Assembly (NCBI GenBank): GCA_015487785.1
Contig: WFPC01000018.1
Span: forward strand, 1 to 64,000
Source of the DNA: Gammaproteobacteria bacterium
GTDB taxonomy: Bacteria > Pseudomonadota > Gammaproteobacteria > S012-40
Direction of reading: 5' to 3'
DNA: 64,000 nucleotides
Positions 8,181-16,494 of this stretch are shown piece after piece (the stretch's first letter is position 1; each line of letters starts with the position of its first letter). The notes under the pieces were generated by a model, which ran no database searches, had not been told where the DNA came from, and saw only the letters and a program-made list of their open reading frames with translations. A program made the translations under genes and the position numbers.

Positions 8181-10187
8181 ATGGACCTGCAGACCCTGCA
8201 ACCGCTGTTCCACTGGCTGGCGGCCCATCCGGGCTGGGCCGGAATTTTCGTTTTTCTCATCGCGTTGACCGAATCCCTGCTGGTAGTGGGCCTGATCGTG
8301 CCCGGCACGGTATTGATGTTCGGTGTCGGTGCCCTGCTGGGAGTGGGCGTGTTGGGCTTGTGGGAGACCCTGGCCTGGGCTTTTGCCGGGGCGGTGGCCG
8401 GCGATGGCATCAGTTTCTGGCTGGGATATCACTTTCGTGAGCGCATCGCGACTTGGTGGCCGTTTCGCAAGCGGCCTGAATTATTGAGCAAGGGGCAGGC
8501 CTTTTTCCGCCGCCACGGTGGCAAGAGTGTGCTGTTCGGACGCTTTGTGGGCCCGGTGCGACCGGTGATTCCTGCCGTGGCCGGGATGATGCAGATGCCC
8601 CCTTGGCGTTTCGTGGCGGTCAATGTGGCCTCTGCCCTGCTTTGGGCGCCGGCCTATCTGTTGCCGGGCATTGCTTTCGGTGCGTCCATGGAGCTGGCTG
8701 CCGAGGTGGCAGGTCGCTTGGCGGTGCTGATGCTGGGCATCCTGGTCTTGGTGGTGCTGGTGATCTGGCTGGTGCGGCGCCTGGTACGCTGGCTCACGCC
8801 CTGGGCCAGTTATTTGACCGATCGTCTGCTGGCCTGGGGTTGGAGTCATCCCTATCTGGGCCGGATCACGGCCTGGATAATGGATCCGGCCCAGCCCGAG
8901 GCCAAGGGCCTGGTATTGTGGGCGGGGCTGTTGCTGGTATTGGCGAGCGTGTTGCTGGGCCTGATCGCACTGGCTGGCGAGGCCGCTCTGCCGCTGGATG
9001 TGTCGGTCTACAATTTTCTGCACGATTTGCATACGCCCTGGGCCAACACCTGGCTCAGCGCTGTCCTGTTGTGGGCCGACCCCCTGCCCTTGCTGGGTCT
9101 GGCAGGCGTCCTGCTGTTGATGTTGCTGGCGCGGCGCCAATGGAGCACGGCCTGGCATCTGGGGGTCACCGTGTTGTTCGCGGTACTGGTGATCGCGTTG
9201 CTGGGCGAGCTGCGCCCGGCCAGGCCACCGCTGGTACATCCGGCGGCTCTGGGTGGAGGTTTTCCCGCCTGGCATGTACTGGGGCCGCTGACGCTGTTTG
9301 GTTTCGTGGCCATCGTCGCCGGCGGTATGCTGAACAAGACCTGGCGTTGGTTACCCTATGCCCTGGCCGCTGCCGGGGTAACGGTGTTTTCCTTGGCGGC
9401 CCTGTATTTGGGGGTCAATTGGCTGAGCGATGTGGTGGCGGCCTGGGTGCTGGGTCTGGCCTGGGTGGCGGTGGTGGGGGTGGCCTACCGGCGCCGGCCC
9501 CACCGCCCCACCCGTCTGGCGGTGGTGTTGCCGGCGGGCTTGCTGGCCTACGTCGGGTTCGGGTTCACCCACCTTGCCGAGCAGCCGCGCCTGTTGCAAC
9601 AGATGACACGGGAGATGCCGCCGGCCCACTGGAGCAGAGCGGCCTGGCGGCAAGGCGGCTGGGCCGAGTTGGAACCCTATCGGCGCGACCTGCGGGGCAT
9701 GCGCAAACAACCCCTGAATCTGCAGTGGCGCGCCGAGTTGACACAGATCCGCGCGGACTTGGAACGCCTCGGCTGGCATGCACCACCGCCGCTGAATTGG
9801 GCCAATGCCCTGCGCTGGTTCTCGGCCCGTCCCAGCCTGGCCGAGTTGCCCCTGTTGCCCAATGTGCACCAGGGGCGCCACGAGGCCCTGGTGCTGGTCA
9901 AGCCGACGGGAGAGAACCACCAGTGGTTGTTGCGCCTGTGGCCGGTGCCGGTGCGGGTGGACGACAAGCCCCTGTGGCAGGGTTATGTGGCCAGGCAGGG
10001 ATTGCAACAACAATTCGAGTATTTCTGGCTGCCGCAGTTGAGCAACGATTTCCAGTCTCCTCTGGAAATGCTGGCCGATGAACTGGCAGGCTGGTCGAGG
10101 CAGCGGGTTCGTTGGCACCTCACGGGGGAGGACGCGCTGCGCTGGCACGGTGAGGTGTTGCTCATTGGAGGAGGGGGAGAGGAATGA
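8181..10187 (+). CDS. DedA - PAP2 phosphatase - LssY C-terminal fusion
   Basis: This 668-residue membrane protein carries three domains. Residues about 1-200 form a DedA/SNARE-associated domain with G-L-I-V-P-G-T and G-R-F-V-G-P-V-R-P. Residues about 235-435 form a PAP2-type segment, in which the third motif is seen as L-G-V-N-W-L-S-D-V and the middle histidine motif as F-P-A-W-H. Residues about 440-665 form an LssY-like soluble tail (P-N-V-H-Q-G-R-H-E, W-R-A-E-L). The middle PAP2 motif is F-P-A-W-H rather than the common P-S-G-H. It probably acts on lipid phosphates or undecaprenyl phosphate at the inner membrane. The stop overlaps the dgkA start, so the two are translationally coupled. Confidence 0.85.
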   Translation: MDLQTLQPLFHWLAAHPGWAGIFVFLIALTESLLVVGLIVPGTVLMFGVGALLGVGVLGLWETLAWAFAGAVAGDGISFWLGYHFRERIATWWPFRKRPELLSKGQAFFRRHGGKSVLFGRFVGPVRPVIPAVAGMMQMPPWRFVAVNVASALLWAPAYLLPGIAFGASMELAAEVAGRLAVLMLGILVLVVLVIWLVRRLVRWLTPWASYLTDRLLAWGWSHPYLGRITAWIMDPAQPEAKGLVLWAGLLLVLASVLLGLIALAGEAALPLDVSVYNFLHDLHTPWANTWLSAVLLWADPLPLLGLAGVLLLMLLARRQWSTAWHLGVTVLFAVLVIALLGELRPARPPLVHPAALGGGFPAWHVLGPLTLFGFVAIVAGGMLNKTWRWLPYALAAAGVTVFSLAALYLGVNWLSDVVAAWVLGLAWVAVVGVAYRRRPHRPTRLAVVLPAGLLAYVGFGFTHLAEQPRLLQQMTREMPPAHWSRAAWRQGGWAELEPYRRDLRGMRKQPLNLQWRAELTQIRADLERLGWHAPPPLNWANALRWFSARPSLAELPLLPNVHQGRHEALVLVKPTGENHQWLLRLWPVPVRVDDKPLWQGYVARQGLQQQFEYFWLPQLSNDFQSPLEMLADELAGWSRQRVRWHLTGEDALRWHGEVLLIGGGGEE

Positions 10188-10537
10188 AAAACCAGGTGTT
10201 CCGGCGCCGCCTGGGTTATGCCCGGGCGGGTATCGCGCAGGCGTTGAAGCGGGAAAACAGCGTCAAGACCCAGGCCGTGCTGGCCGTTGTGGCCATACTG
10301 GCCTTGTTGATATTGCGTCCGGCCCTGGTATGGTGGGCCCTGGTGGGGGTGATGATCGTGCTGGTGCTGGCGGCGGAGTTGTTCAATACCTCTATCGAGG
10401 AGGTATGTGACCTGGTGCAGCCCCGGCCCGATCCCCGCGTCAAGCTGATCAAGGACGTGGCCGCGGGGGCGGTCTTGCTGTTGAGCGTGGGCGCCTTGTG
10501 GGTGGCGGTCTTGATGGTGCTCAGTGTGATGGGCTGA
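10184..10537 (+). CDS. dgkA: Diacylglycerol kinase
   Basis: DgkA phosphorylates diacylglycerol to phosphatidate in the inner membrane. The 117-residue protein has an amphipathic N-terminus (R-R-L-G-Y-A-R-A-G-I-A-Q-A-L-K-R-E) and three helices, with the conserved active-site segment E-L-F-N-T-S-I-E-E-V-C-D and the K-L-I-K-D-V-A-A-G-A-V-L-L motif. It overlaps the DedA-PAP2-LssY gene by four bases (ATGA), suggesting the pair works on the same lipid pool. Confidence 0.92.
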   Translation: MKNQVFRRRLGYARAGIAQALKRENSVKTQAVLAVVAILALLILRPALVWWALVGVMIVLVLAAELFNTSIEEVCDLVQPRPDPRVKLIKDVAAGAVLLLSVGALWVAVLMVLSVMG

Positions 10538-10601
10538 AACGGGCCACGATGGTCATGCGTTTCGCCGCTTCTCGGAATGCGGGCGAGATGCCCGGCTGGC
10601 T

Positions 10602-11372
10602 TCAGTGGAAATCCAGGTGCAGCATTCTGCCGCCGGTCTTCTCGGCGATGGTTTGGTATTCCCGCGTGGTCTCGGGGTCGGAACGCCCCAATGGCAGGGT
10701 GAACACCGGGCTGGGAATGTCGCTGTAGTAGATCTTGTCGTCACTGGGTTCATCGCCCACCAGAAGATAGGCCCCCGGGGGCGGGGCGTTGCGGGCGGCT
10801 ACGCGGAATGCCTTGCCAATGGTCTCCATGTTGCCGCCGAAAGGCGCGCCGGACATCAGCGCATCGAACATTTCACCCATGGTGCCGGTATAGGTCTCGG
10901 CCTCGTAGTCGGTGAACCAGGTGATGGCGCTGAGCCGTTTGCCCGAGCGCACCACGATGGTACGCAGCACAGGTATCAGAAAGGAACTCAGGCCGTGCAT
11001 GGAGCCGGAGGCGTCCACGACCAGATGCAGATCCTTTCCGGGCAGGGCCTTGAGCCCCTTGACGAACAGATCGAAATCCTTGCGTCCGAAGGTGGCGCTC
11101 TCGACGATCCGGTCCATGGCACTGCCCTCGCCAGAGAGAACCAGTTGTTCCATGTTGCTGGCGAAGCGCTGTCTGTCCAGTTCGGCCACGGCCAGCTTGT
11201 TCTTCAGTTCCTGAATTTCCTTTTTCAGTCGCGGAACTTCGTATTCCTGGGCCAGCCGCGAGGTCAGCAGGATGGTCACCATGAGGAAGATGAAGGTCGC
11301 CAGCATCAACAGCGACACATCCGAGAAGCTCTCGTAAATGTTGGTATAGGTGAATCGGCGCCGGATGCTCAT
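10602..11372 (-). CDS. TM-anchored VWA-domain protein, stator partner candidate
   Basis: The 256-residue protein has a basic N-terminus and one TM helix (about 19-37) preceded by S-D (D18), much like the proton-carrying aspartate of ExbD, TolR and MotB. A coiled coil (about 44-75) and a von Willebrand A domain (about 113-255) follow. The MIDAS motif D-A-S-G-S-M is at residues 120-125. The gene lies 23 nt behind a MotA/TolQ/ExbB homologue, so I infer that the two make a proton channel with a VWA effector in place of the usual TonB-like or peptidoglycan-binding domain. VWA domains bind divalent metal and protein ligands. The real target is unknown. Confidence 0.75.
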   Translation of the reverse strand: MSIRRRFTYTNIYESFSDVSLLMLATFIFLMVTILLTSRLAQEYEVPRLKKEIQELKNKLAVAELDRQRFASNMEQLVLSGEGSAMDRIVESATFGRKDFDLFVKGLKALPGKDLHLVVDASGSMHGLSSFLIPVLRTIVVRSGKRLSAITWFTDYEAETYTGTMGEMFDALMSGAPFGGNMETIGKAFRVAARNAPPPGAYLLVGDEPSDDKIYYSDIPSPVFTLPLGRSDPETTREYQTIAEKTGGRMLHLDFH

Positions 11373-11395
11373 GGTCTATGTCGGAATCGATGCGT

Positions 11396-12400
11396 TCATG
11401 CCTGCCGCTTGCTCAGAATGAAATCCTTGAACCGCGACCACCAGGAACGGTTGAGAGTCTGCATCAACTGCAATTCCTGGCGTAGCAGGGCCCGATAATA
11501 TTTCTGCATGTGCAAGGTCTCGCGCAAGGTATAGGTACCTTTTTCGTCACCGGAAAGTTCATAGAGTTCCTTGATGGCCTGGTGAAACTCATTGATGGCA
11601 CCCTTGGATTCCCGGAAGACCTCCTGCAGGGCCTTGACCCGCTCGCCCAGGGCCTCGATCTCCACGTTGAGAAAACGCACGTCACGTTCCATGGAAGGCT
11701 TGAAGTCGGGGGCCAGATAGACCATGCAGGTTTTGGTGATATGGTCGTGCAGGCCGCCGATGCCGTTTTCCGTGATCAAGGCGAAGATCCGCAGCAATAC
11801 ACCACCCAGAACCGCACCCAGCAGGGTAGTGTAGAAAGCCGTGCCCATGCCGCTCATGGCCTTGCGCAGACCCGAGAGCAACAGGTCCTGGTCGGTTCCC
11901 AGGGCGTCCAGCGAAGTGGTCAGGCCGGTCAGGGTGAAGGTGAGGCCAATCACCGTGCCGATCAGGCCCAGGGTGATCAGCAGATTGCCCAAGACCTCCA
12001 CCGCATGACTGATGCGCAGATAAAACGAGTACTCCATGTTGAGCAGCGATTCGATATTGGGTGCTTCGTTGTTGGCGGAAACGATCTTGAGCGCTTCGTA
12101 GAAGCGGTTCACCGCCTTGCGCTTGCGTGGGTGGGTGGGTTCCAGGCCCATCAGGCCATTCTCCTGGGCCAGTTTGTCCTGGGCGCTGGCTTCCACTGCT
12201 TCGCGCGTGATCAATACGGTGAGGATGAAGCTGGTGGCCACGCCGATGAGAAACAGCGTAATAATGATCCAGGTGATCTTGCTCTTGTCCTCGCGCAAGA
12301 ACTCGAGAATGTCGGTATCGAGATAGAGGCCCAGGTAGATGGTAGTGGCGGCGGAGCCCCAGATCAGCCAGAGAATGAAAGTTCGATACGCCCAGTTCAT
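11396..12400 (-). CDS. MotA/TolQ/ExbB proton channel family protein
   Basis: The 334-residue protein has two N-terminal helices (about 7-27 and 42-66), a cytoplasmic stretch, then the MotA/TolQ/ExbB core (about 130-215) with L-I-T-L-G-L-I-G-T-V-I-G-L and S-G-M-G-T-A-F-Y-T-T-L-L-G-A-V-L-G. A helical C-terminal tail of about 100 residues (about 230-330) follows and is probably coiled. The family uses the proton gradient to drive a partner with a single TM aspartate. That partner is probably the VWA protein encoded 23 nt downstream. ATG 12400 has AAGGAAA upstream. Confidence 0.88.
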   Translation of the reverse strand: MNWAYRTFILWLIWGSAATTIYLGLYLDTDILEFLREDKSKITWIIITLFLIGVATSFILTVLITREAVEASAQDKLAQENGLMGLEPTHPRKRKAVNRFYEALKIVSANNEAPNIESLLNMEYSFYLRISHAVEVLGNLLITLGLIGTVIGLTFTLTGLTTSLDALGTDQDLLLSGLRKAMSGMGTAFYTTLLGAVLGGVLLRIFALITENGIGGLHDHITKTCMVYLAPDFKPSMERDVRFLNVEIEALGERVKALQEVFRESKGAINEFHQAIKELYELSGDEKGTYTLRETLHMQKYYRALLRQELQLMQTLNRSWWSRFKDFILSKRQA

Positions 12401-12483
12401 GGTTTTCCTTTGCTTAGCATGGGTTGGTCACAGGGTCGTTCCGGCCCTCCTCGTTATTGCCAGTGCAGCGAAGAGACAGGTGC

Positions 12484-13983
12484 CTAGCGGGCATTTTTCG
12501 TCTCATCAGCGGGTGTCGCCTCGTTGGTCTGGGGCTGTTCCTCGTTTTGCTCGGGGTTGACCGGCGGACGGTAATGCTTGAGCTGCACGGTATGATCGCG
12601 TACCGCCAGGATGACGCCGCCCTTCATCAGGGCCAGGGTTTCGGTGACGCCGGTCAGGCTGGCGATACCGTCGGCCAACAGCTTGTTCTCCTCGGCATAG
12701 GGATCGAAGGCCAGGTGGGTCAGTCCCTTGAGGTTCTTCTCCAGTTGTTCCAGATTGTCGTAATAACGCGGCAATGGCAACACATCCCGTCGGGTGGCCA
12801 GCATGGTGCGGCCGGGCCACTGGCTGGCAACCCGGAAAGGCCGGCTCTGATCGGCGGCGATATTGGCCAGGCGCATGATGAGTTCGTCCTCGGGTGTATA
12901 GGCCTCGATCTTGTGCATCAGGGCATGGGCCTTGTCTTGCCACATGAAAGTGGTGGCCACCATCAGGGTCAAAACGGCCACCAGGCCGCGCTGGCCGAGG
13001 AAGCTCTGCTTGTGCCAGCTTTGGTTCCAGCGGATCAGCAGGGGCACTCCGCGGTAGAGCGTGGCGGTGATGGCCAGCAGGGCCCAGGCCTCGTTGGCCA
13101 TCACCAGGCCGAAGACAATGGCGAGAAACAGCATGCGCCCGAGCAAATCCCTGAGGAAAAACTCTCGCTCGATGGCGATCACCAGCGCGAGCAGCACGGT
13201 GGCAATGATGCCCGGCGCCCACACGATATCGGCCCGGCTCCAGGCCACGCTGCCCTGCAAGGCCAGGGCCAGGGCTTCCACGGGGTTGCCGAACCAGGCG
13301 ATATTGTCCCAGCCACCGCTGATGAGCACCGCGACCACCGTGCTGATGCCCAGGCCAATGAAAACGTGTCGGCTCTTTTTGTGCTCGTCGGGATTCTTCT
13401 GCCAATGCCAGGCCAGGGCCAGGGGATAGGCGATGGCCATGGGGCTCAGGCTGATCAGGATGGCCACCCAGATCATCTGGCCGAAATACCAGCCGCCGAA
13501 ATAGCGTGGCTTGCGGCGGTAGGCGCGATCCATCCAGGCGCCCAATGCAAAGCCGAGCAACAGGTAGGGCCCGATATCCATGGCATCGATCTGCGACAAC
13601 AAGGCCGGGGAAATCAACAGCAAGGCCGAGGCGATCAGGGCGGCTTCCTTGCCCTCGCTGTCGCGCGCCCAGCGATAGAGCATGCTGACGGCGGCAAAGG
13701 CGATCAGCAGGGTCAACACCTTGGCCGCGAGAATGCTGCCTGGCCAGTAGGCGCCGATAGGCATGAACAAGAGCGCCCGAAAATCGGGCACGCCGAGAAT
13801 GAGAACGGGATTGATGACGTTGTCGGCCACGCTCCAGTTCAACAACAGACCGCGCGCGGCATTCTCCTCGATGCCATAGGGTTCCGTGCTGATCAGCCCG
13901 AACAACAGCATGGCCGACAGCCAAAGGGCGAGAACGACGAAACCCCAATATTTTTCCATTAGATTCACAGTGCCTGAATTCAT
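12484..13983 (-). CDS. Polytopic membrane protein, GT-C glycosyltransferase-like
   Basis: The 499-residue protein has about ten TM helices in the first 370 residues, then a soluble periplasmic-looking C-terminal part ending in a Pro/Glu/Asn-rich tail. The first loop after TM1 has an E-P-Y-G-I-E-E-N segment, where GT-C enzymes place acidic catalytic residues, and A-L-L-L-I-S-P-A-L-L-S-Q resembles the family's third-helix motif. These hints support a lipid-linked sugar transferase, but weakly. It is followed after 83 nt by the MotA/TolQ gene on the same strand. ATG 13959 is an alternative start. Confidence 0.5.
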   Translation of the reverse strand: MNSGTVNLMEKYWGFVVLALWLSAMLLFGLISTEPYGIEENAARGLLLNWSVADNVINPVLILGVPDFRALLFMPIGAYWPGSILAAKVLTLLIAFAAVSMLYRWARDSEGKEAALIASALLLISPALLSQIDAMDIGPYLLLGFALGAWMDRAYRRKPRYFGGWYFGQMIWVAILISLSPMAIAYPLALAWHWQKNPDEHKKSRHVFIGLGISTVVAVLISGGWDNIAWFGNPVEALALALQGSVAWSRADIVWAPGIIATVLLALVIAIEREFFLRDLLGRMLFLAIVFGLVMANEAWALLAITATLYRGVPLLIRWNQSWHKQSFLGQRGLVAVLTLMVATTFMWQDKAHALMHKIEAYTPEDELIMRLANIAADQSRPFRVASQWPGRTMLATRRDVLPLPRYYDNLEQLEKNLKGLTHLAFDPYAEENKLLADGIASLTGVTETLALMKGGVILAVRDHTVQLKHYRPPVNPEQNEEQPQTNEATPADETKNAR

Positions 13984-14175
13984 AGTTCGATCGCAGTTTG
14001 CGCTAGCGCCCGGCAGCCTCTCTCAGGTTGGGAAACTGGCAAGGATAACCAAAATTGGATATAGCGTCATCATAGACTTGAGCGGGAGGACGACATAAAA
14101 AGTCCTGATGGATATCCTTCTATAATACTCAGAAATTACTTGTAAAATATGTGCGTCTATGTGCGTCTGTATCTG

Positions 14176-14204
14176 TTGACAGCAAACGGCAATAGTGGTT
14201 GAAT
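14176..14204 (+). promoter_or_regulatory. Candidate sigma70 promoter of the respiratory cluster
   Basis: TTGACA at 14176-14181 is followed after 17 bases by TTGAAT at 14199-14204 (4 of 6 to consensus). It precedes the 30-codon gene at 14283. A perfect TATAAT at 14121-14126 lies further upstream without a matching -35. The rest of the 13984-14282 gap holds no gene that I can support. Confidence 0.35.
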
Positions 14205-14216
14205 GCCCTGCCAGGT

Positions 14217-14232
14217 AGTGATATATATCACT
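14217..14232. promoter_or_regulatory. Perfect 16-bp palindrome, CRP/FNR-superfamily-like site
   Basis: AGTGATATATATCACT is fully palindromic. The TGAT-N4-ATCA core is shared with FNR/Dnr boxes, but the outer bases are G/C rather than the T/A of TTGAT-N4-ATCAA. It lies 51 bp before the first gene of the oxidase cluster and about 45 bp upstream of a possible TSS (TATAAC at 14258-14263). An oxygen- or NO-sensing regulator would make sense but is not shown. Confidence 0.5.
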
Positions 14233-14282
14233 TGGATCGCTTTTACACTTGTCGGCTTATAACAATACGAGGGAGGTGGGCC

Positions 14283-14375
14283 GTGTTACAGACTGACGCA
14301 ATTGCATTGATCTATCTGTTGTGGTTTGTCGGAGCCTTTTTTCTGGCTTGGATCATGCTCAAGGTCAATTCATAA
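14283..14375 (+). CDS. Thirty-residue single-TM protein
   Basis: This tiny gene starts at GTG 14283 behind GGGAGGTGG, an unusually strong ribosome binding site. It encodes 30 residues: a short polar N-terminus with D5, one Leu/Phe/Trp-rich helix (about 7-26) and a K-V-N-S tail. It opens the cytochrome/oxidase cluster. Its size and placement recall CcoM, the single-TM accessory subunit of some cbb3 oxidases, but the sequence is too short for a family call. A second 30-residue TM gene precedes the catalytic subunit at 18311. Confidence 0.6.
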   Translation: MLQTDAIALIYLLWFVGAFFLAWIMLKVNS

Positions 14376-14467
14376 TCAACGTTTAGAAAAATCAGGTTCA
14401 ACCCCTGCTCGCGCGCGGTGGTTGGAAAATTGTCTCTGGGAGGCTAGAACTGGGAGGGCTTCTGAAT

Positions 14468-15220
14468 ATGCGACGTTTTATTACTGCTGTGTCTGCCGCA
14501 GCATTTTTGCTTGGGGCGGTGGCGCCGTCTGTCGTGAACGCTTCCGCGCAGTATCCGCGGGGTAACGGAAACATCAGCAACGGCAAGGACATCTACTTCA
14601 ACGGCAAGGGCGATGTGCCCGCCTGTGCCTCTTGTCATGGTCAGGATGGCCTGGGTGACGACAACCTGGGCACTCCGCGGCTGGCGGGCCAGTTCGCTAT
14701 TTTTCTGCGCAAGCAACTGGAAGATTATGCCACCGACAAGCGCCAGGACACCACCATGTTCGTGATGAACGCCAATGCCAAGGGCCTGTCGCCGGCTGAC
14801 CGCAACGATGTGGCCACCTATCTGGAATCCATCAAGGTCAAGAACGACGGCAGTGCGGGGTCCAATCTCAAGGAGCTGGCGGCCAACGGCGTCGAGGTCG
14901 GTTTGACCCACAAGGGCAAGTCGCTGGTGGAGTTCGGTCAGGGCAACCGCGCCAAGCCGGTTCCGGCCTGTCGTTCCTGCCATGGCTACAACGGTCGAGG
15001 TGCACCGCCTGTGTATCCTCGCATCGGCGGTCAGAAGTACGTCTACTTGGTCAATCAGTTGAAGAAGTGGCGTGATGGCTCCCGTACCAACGATCCTCGC
15101 GGGCAGATGCAGGCCGTTGCGCGCAACATGACCGATGAAGACATCAAGAATGCCGCTGCCTACCTGACCGTGGCCAGTGACTACAGTAGCGGTAACTTCT
15201 TTACCCCGTACGATCACTGA
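14468..15220 (+). CDS. Dihaem cytochrome c4-like protein
   Basis: The 250-residue protein has a signal peptide (about 1-27, ending N-A-S-A) and two c-type haem sites, C-A-S-C-H at 53-57 and C-R-S-C-H at 168-172. The two similar halves follow the cytochrome c4 layout. Such proteins sit in the periplasm and carry electrons from the bc1 complex to terminal reductases. GGGAGGGCTTCTGAAT precedes the ATG. A strong terminator follows at 15239, so this gene and the 30-codon gene form their own short unit. It is a likely electron donor to the oxidase encoded downstream. Confidence 0.9.
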   Translation: MRRFITAVSAAAFLLGAVAPSVVNASAQYPRGNGNISNGKDIYFNGKGDVPACASCHGQDGLGDDNLGTPRLAGQFAIFLRKQLEDYATDKRQDTTMFVMNANAKGLSPADRNDVATYLESIKVKNDGSAGSNLKELAANGVEVGLTHKGKSLVEFGQGNRAKPVPACRSCHGYNGRGAPPVYPRIGGQKYVYLVNQLKKWRDGSRTNDPRGQMQAVARNMTDEDIKNAAAYLTVASDYSSGNFFTPYDH

Positions 15221-15238
15221 GAGTTCGGTTGTCTGGAA

Positions 15239-15266
15239 AGGCGGGCTCTAAGCCCGCCTTTTTTTT
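15239..15266 (+). terminator. Rho-independent terminator
   Basis: A 9-bp perfect stem (AGGCGGGCT / AGCCCGCCT) with a CTA loop is followed by eight T residues. It ends the unit containing the c4-like cytochrome. Confidence 0.92.
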
Positions 15267-15328
15267 GTCTGGCGATCGCTTTTGGTTTATGCTTTCGTTT
15301 CTCGTTTTAGTTTGCCTTGTGGGGTTCT

Positions 15329-15940
15329 ATGAGCAGCAAGAAGAAACAGCCATTGAAGGCGGGTGAAAAAATACTCTTGATCATATTCGGGGTATTTTTC
15401 GTTTTGGCCATGATCGCCTATGCGGCACTCGAGACGGTGCGGCTCAACAAGGAAGAACCCATGTTCGAGCAAACCACCTTTTTCGATTTCTCCGCAGTGG
15501 GCAAGGAGGGCTCCGAGCTCTATCGCAAGGCCCGGTGTAATTCCTGTCATCGCGCGCTGCGAACGGGGACCAGCATGGGCTTGATACTCGACGGCATTGG
15601 TTCCCGACGCTCGCTCGAATGGATAGAAAACTTCCTCGTCAACCCCGAGGCCACCTATGGGGCCCCAACCCTGGATCACGGTTTGCCGCCCAAGGAGGCG
15701 GCCTATGTGGCCCAGATGCCGCGGGAAGATTTGCACAAGATCGCCGTATTCCTGTCCGAGCTGCGGGCCAAGGCCGGTTCGGCCGTGGCCAAGGTGCCGC
15801 CGCCGGAGCGTTCCGAATTCATCGACAACATGGTGAAGGCCTGGGCGCCAGAGAGCTGGAAAGAAAAGTATGAAGACGTGCGTGAGCGGGGCTTGCCGGA
15901 AGAAGGCGCCGGCGGCGCGATGAATAAAACCAACGATTAA
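15329..15940 (+). CDS. Membrane-anchored monohaem cytochrome c
   Basis: The 203-residue protein has an N-terminal TM anchor (about 15-35) and one haem site, C-N-S-C-H at 70-74. The segment L-D-G-I-G-S-R-R-S-L-E-W after the haem is shared with the second monohaem cytochrome of the cluster at 22449 (L-D-G-I-G-R-F-R-S-E-E-W), so the two are paralogues. The rest of the C-terminus is charged and extends beyond the haem domain. The haem domain should face the periplasm. It begins a block with the oxidase-fragment gene 17 nt downstream. Confidence 0.88.
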   Translation: MSSKKKQPLKAGEKILLIIFGVFFVLAMIAYAALETVRLNKEEPMFEQTTFFDFSAVGKEGSELYRKARCNSCHRALRTGTSMGLILDGIGSRRSLEWIENFLVNPEATYGAPTLDHGLPPKEAAYVAQMPREDLHKIAVFLSELRAKAGSAVAKVPPPERSEFIDNMVKAWAPESWKEKYEDVRERGLPEEGAGGAMNKTND

Positions 15941-15957
15941 TCTGGGTAGTGAAATCA

Positions 15958-16494
15958 ATGAGTGAAGCTTGGCATCACCCGCAGGAAACCGTCTACCGTC
16001 GTTATATCCTGTGGTTTTTCTACGCCTGTATCATCTATAGTTTGATCGGCTTCTCGTGGGGGGCCATCATGGGTGGGATATCGGAATTCAGGCATTTCGT
16101 TGACCACCGTCTGCACGGCAACCTCATCGTGCGGGGGCATACACACATCAACTTGCTGGGCTGGGTGGAAATGGCCATTTTCGGCGCGGTTTATTATATT
16201 ATTCCCCGCTTGGTCAAGCGGCCGATCTACAGTCTGAAACTGGTGAAAGTGCATTTCTGGGTGCACAACATCGGATTGTTGGGCATGGTCATCTTTTTCG
16301 TCATGGCCGGTATCATGGGCGGCATGGCCAGTGTCACGGCATCACCGGCGGAGGTGGAGCTCATCGTCAAACCCTTGCTGGCCACCATGGGAATATTTGG
16401 TACCTTGGTTCTTCTTGCCAATGGCATCTGGGCCTATAATCTTTTCCGGACCTGCGCCGGATGGGAGAAGTCGTATGAAAAGGAAGCTAACTAG
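15958..16494 (+). CDS. Free-standing C-terminal half of a cbb3-type oxidase subunit I
   Basis: The 178-residue, four-TM protein aligns without gaps to the last helices of CcoN. R-G-H-T-H-I-N-L-L-G-W matches the CcoN haem-ligand helix G-H-V-H-S-G-A-L-G-W, then F-G-A-V-Y-Y-I-I-P-R-L, Y-S-L-K-L-V-K-V-H-F-W and M-A-G-I-M-G-G follow in register. H61 and H63 correspond to the haem b3 and haem b ligands. There is no CuB half. The protein is in register from its own start and ends cleanly, so it is not a frameshifted remnant. It probably binds haem b in the membrane next to the anchored cytochrome c. GTG 15949 is a poorer start. Confidence 0.8.
   Translation: MSEAWHHPQETVYRRYILWFFYACIIYSLIGFSWGAIMGGISEFRHFVDHRLHGNLIVRGHTHINLLGWVEMAIFGAVYYIIPRLVKRPIYSLKLVKVHFWVHNIGLLGMVIFFVMAGIMGGMASVTASPAEVELIVKPLLATMGIFGTLVLLANGIWAYNLFRTCAGWEKSYEKEAN

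Noticed and set aside
10602-13983. A complete Zorya defence system
   Set aside because: No ZorC/ZorD or ZorE and no peptidoglycan-binding domain; only the stator-like pair is present.
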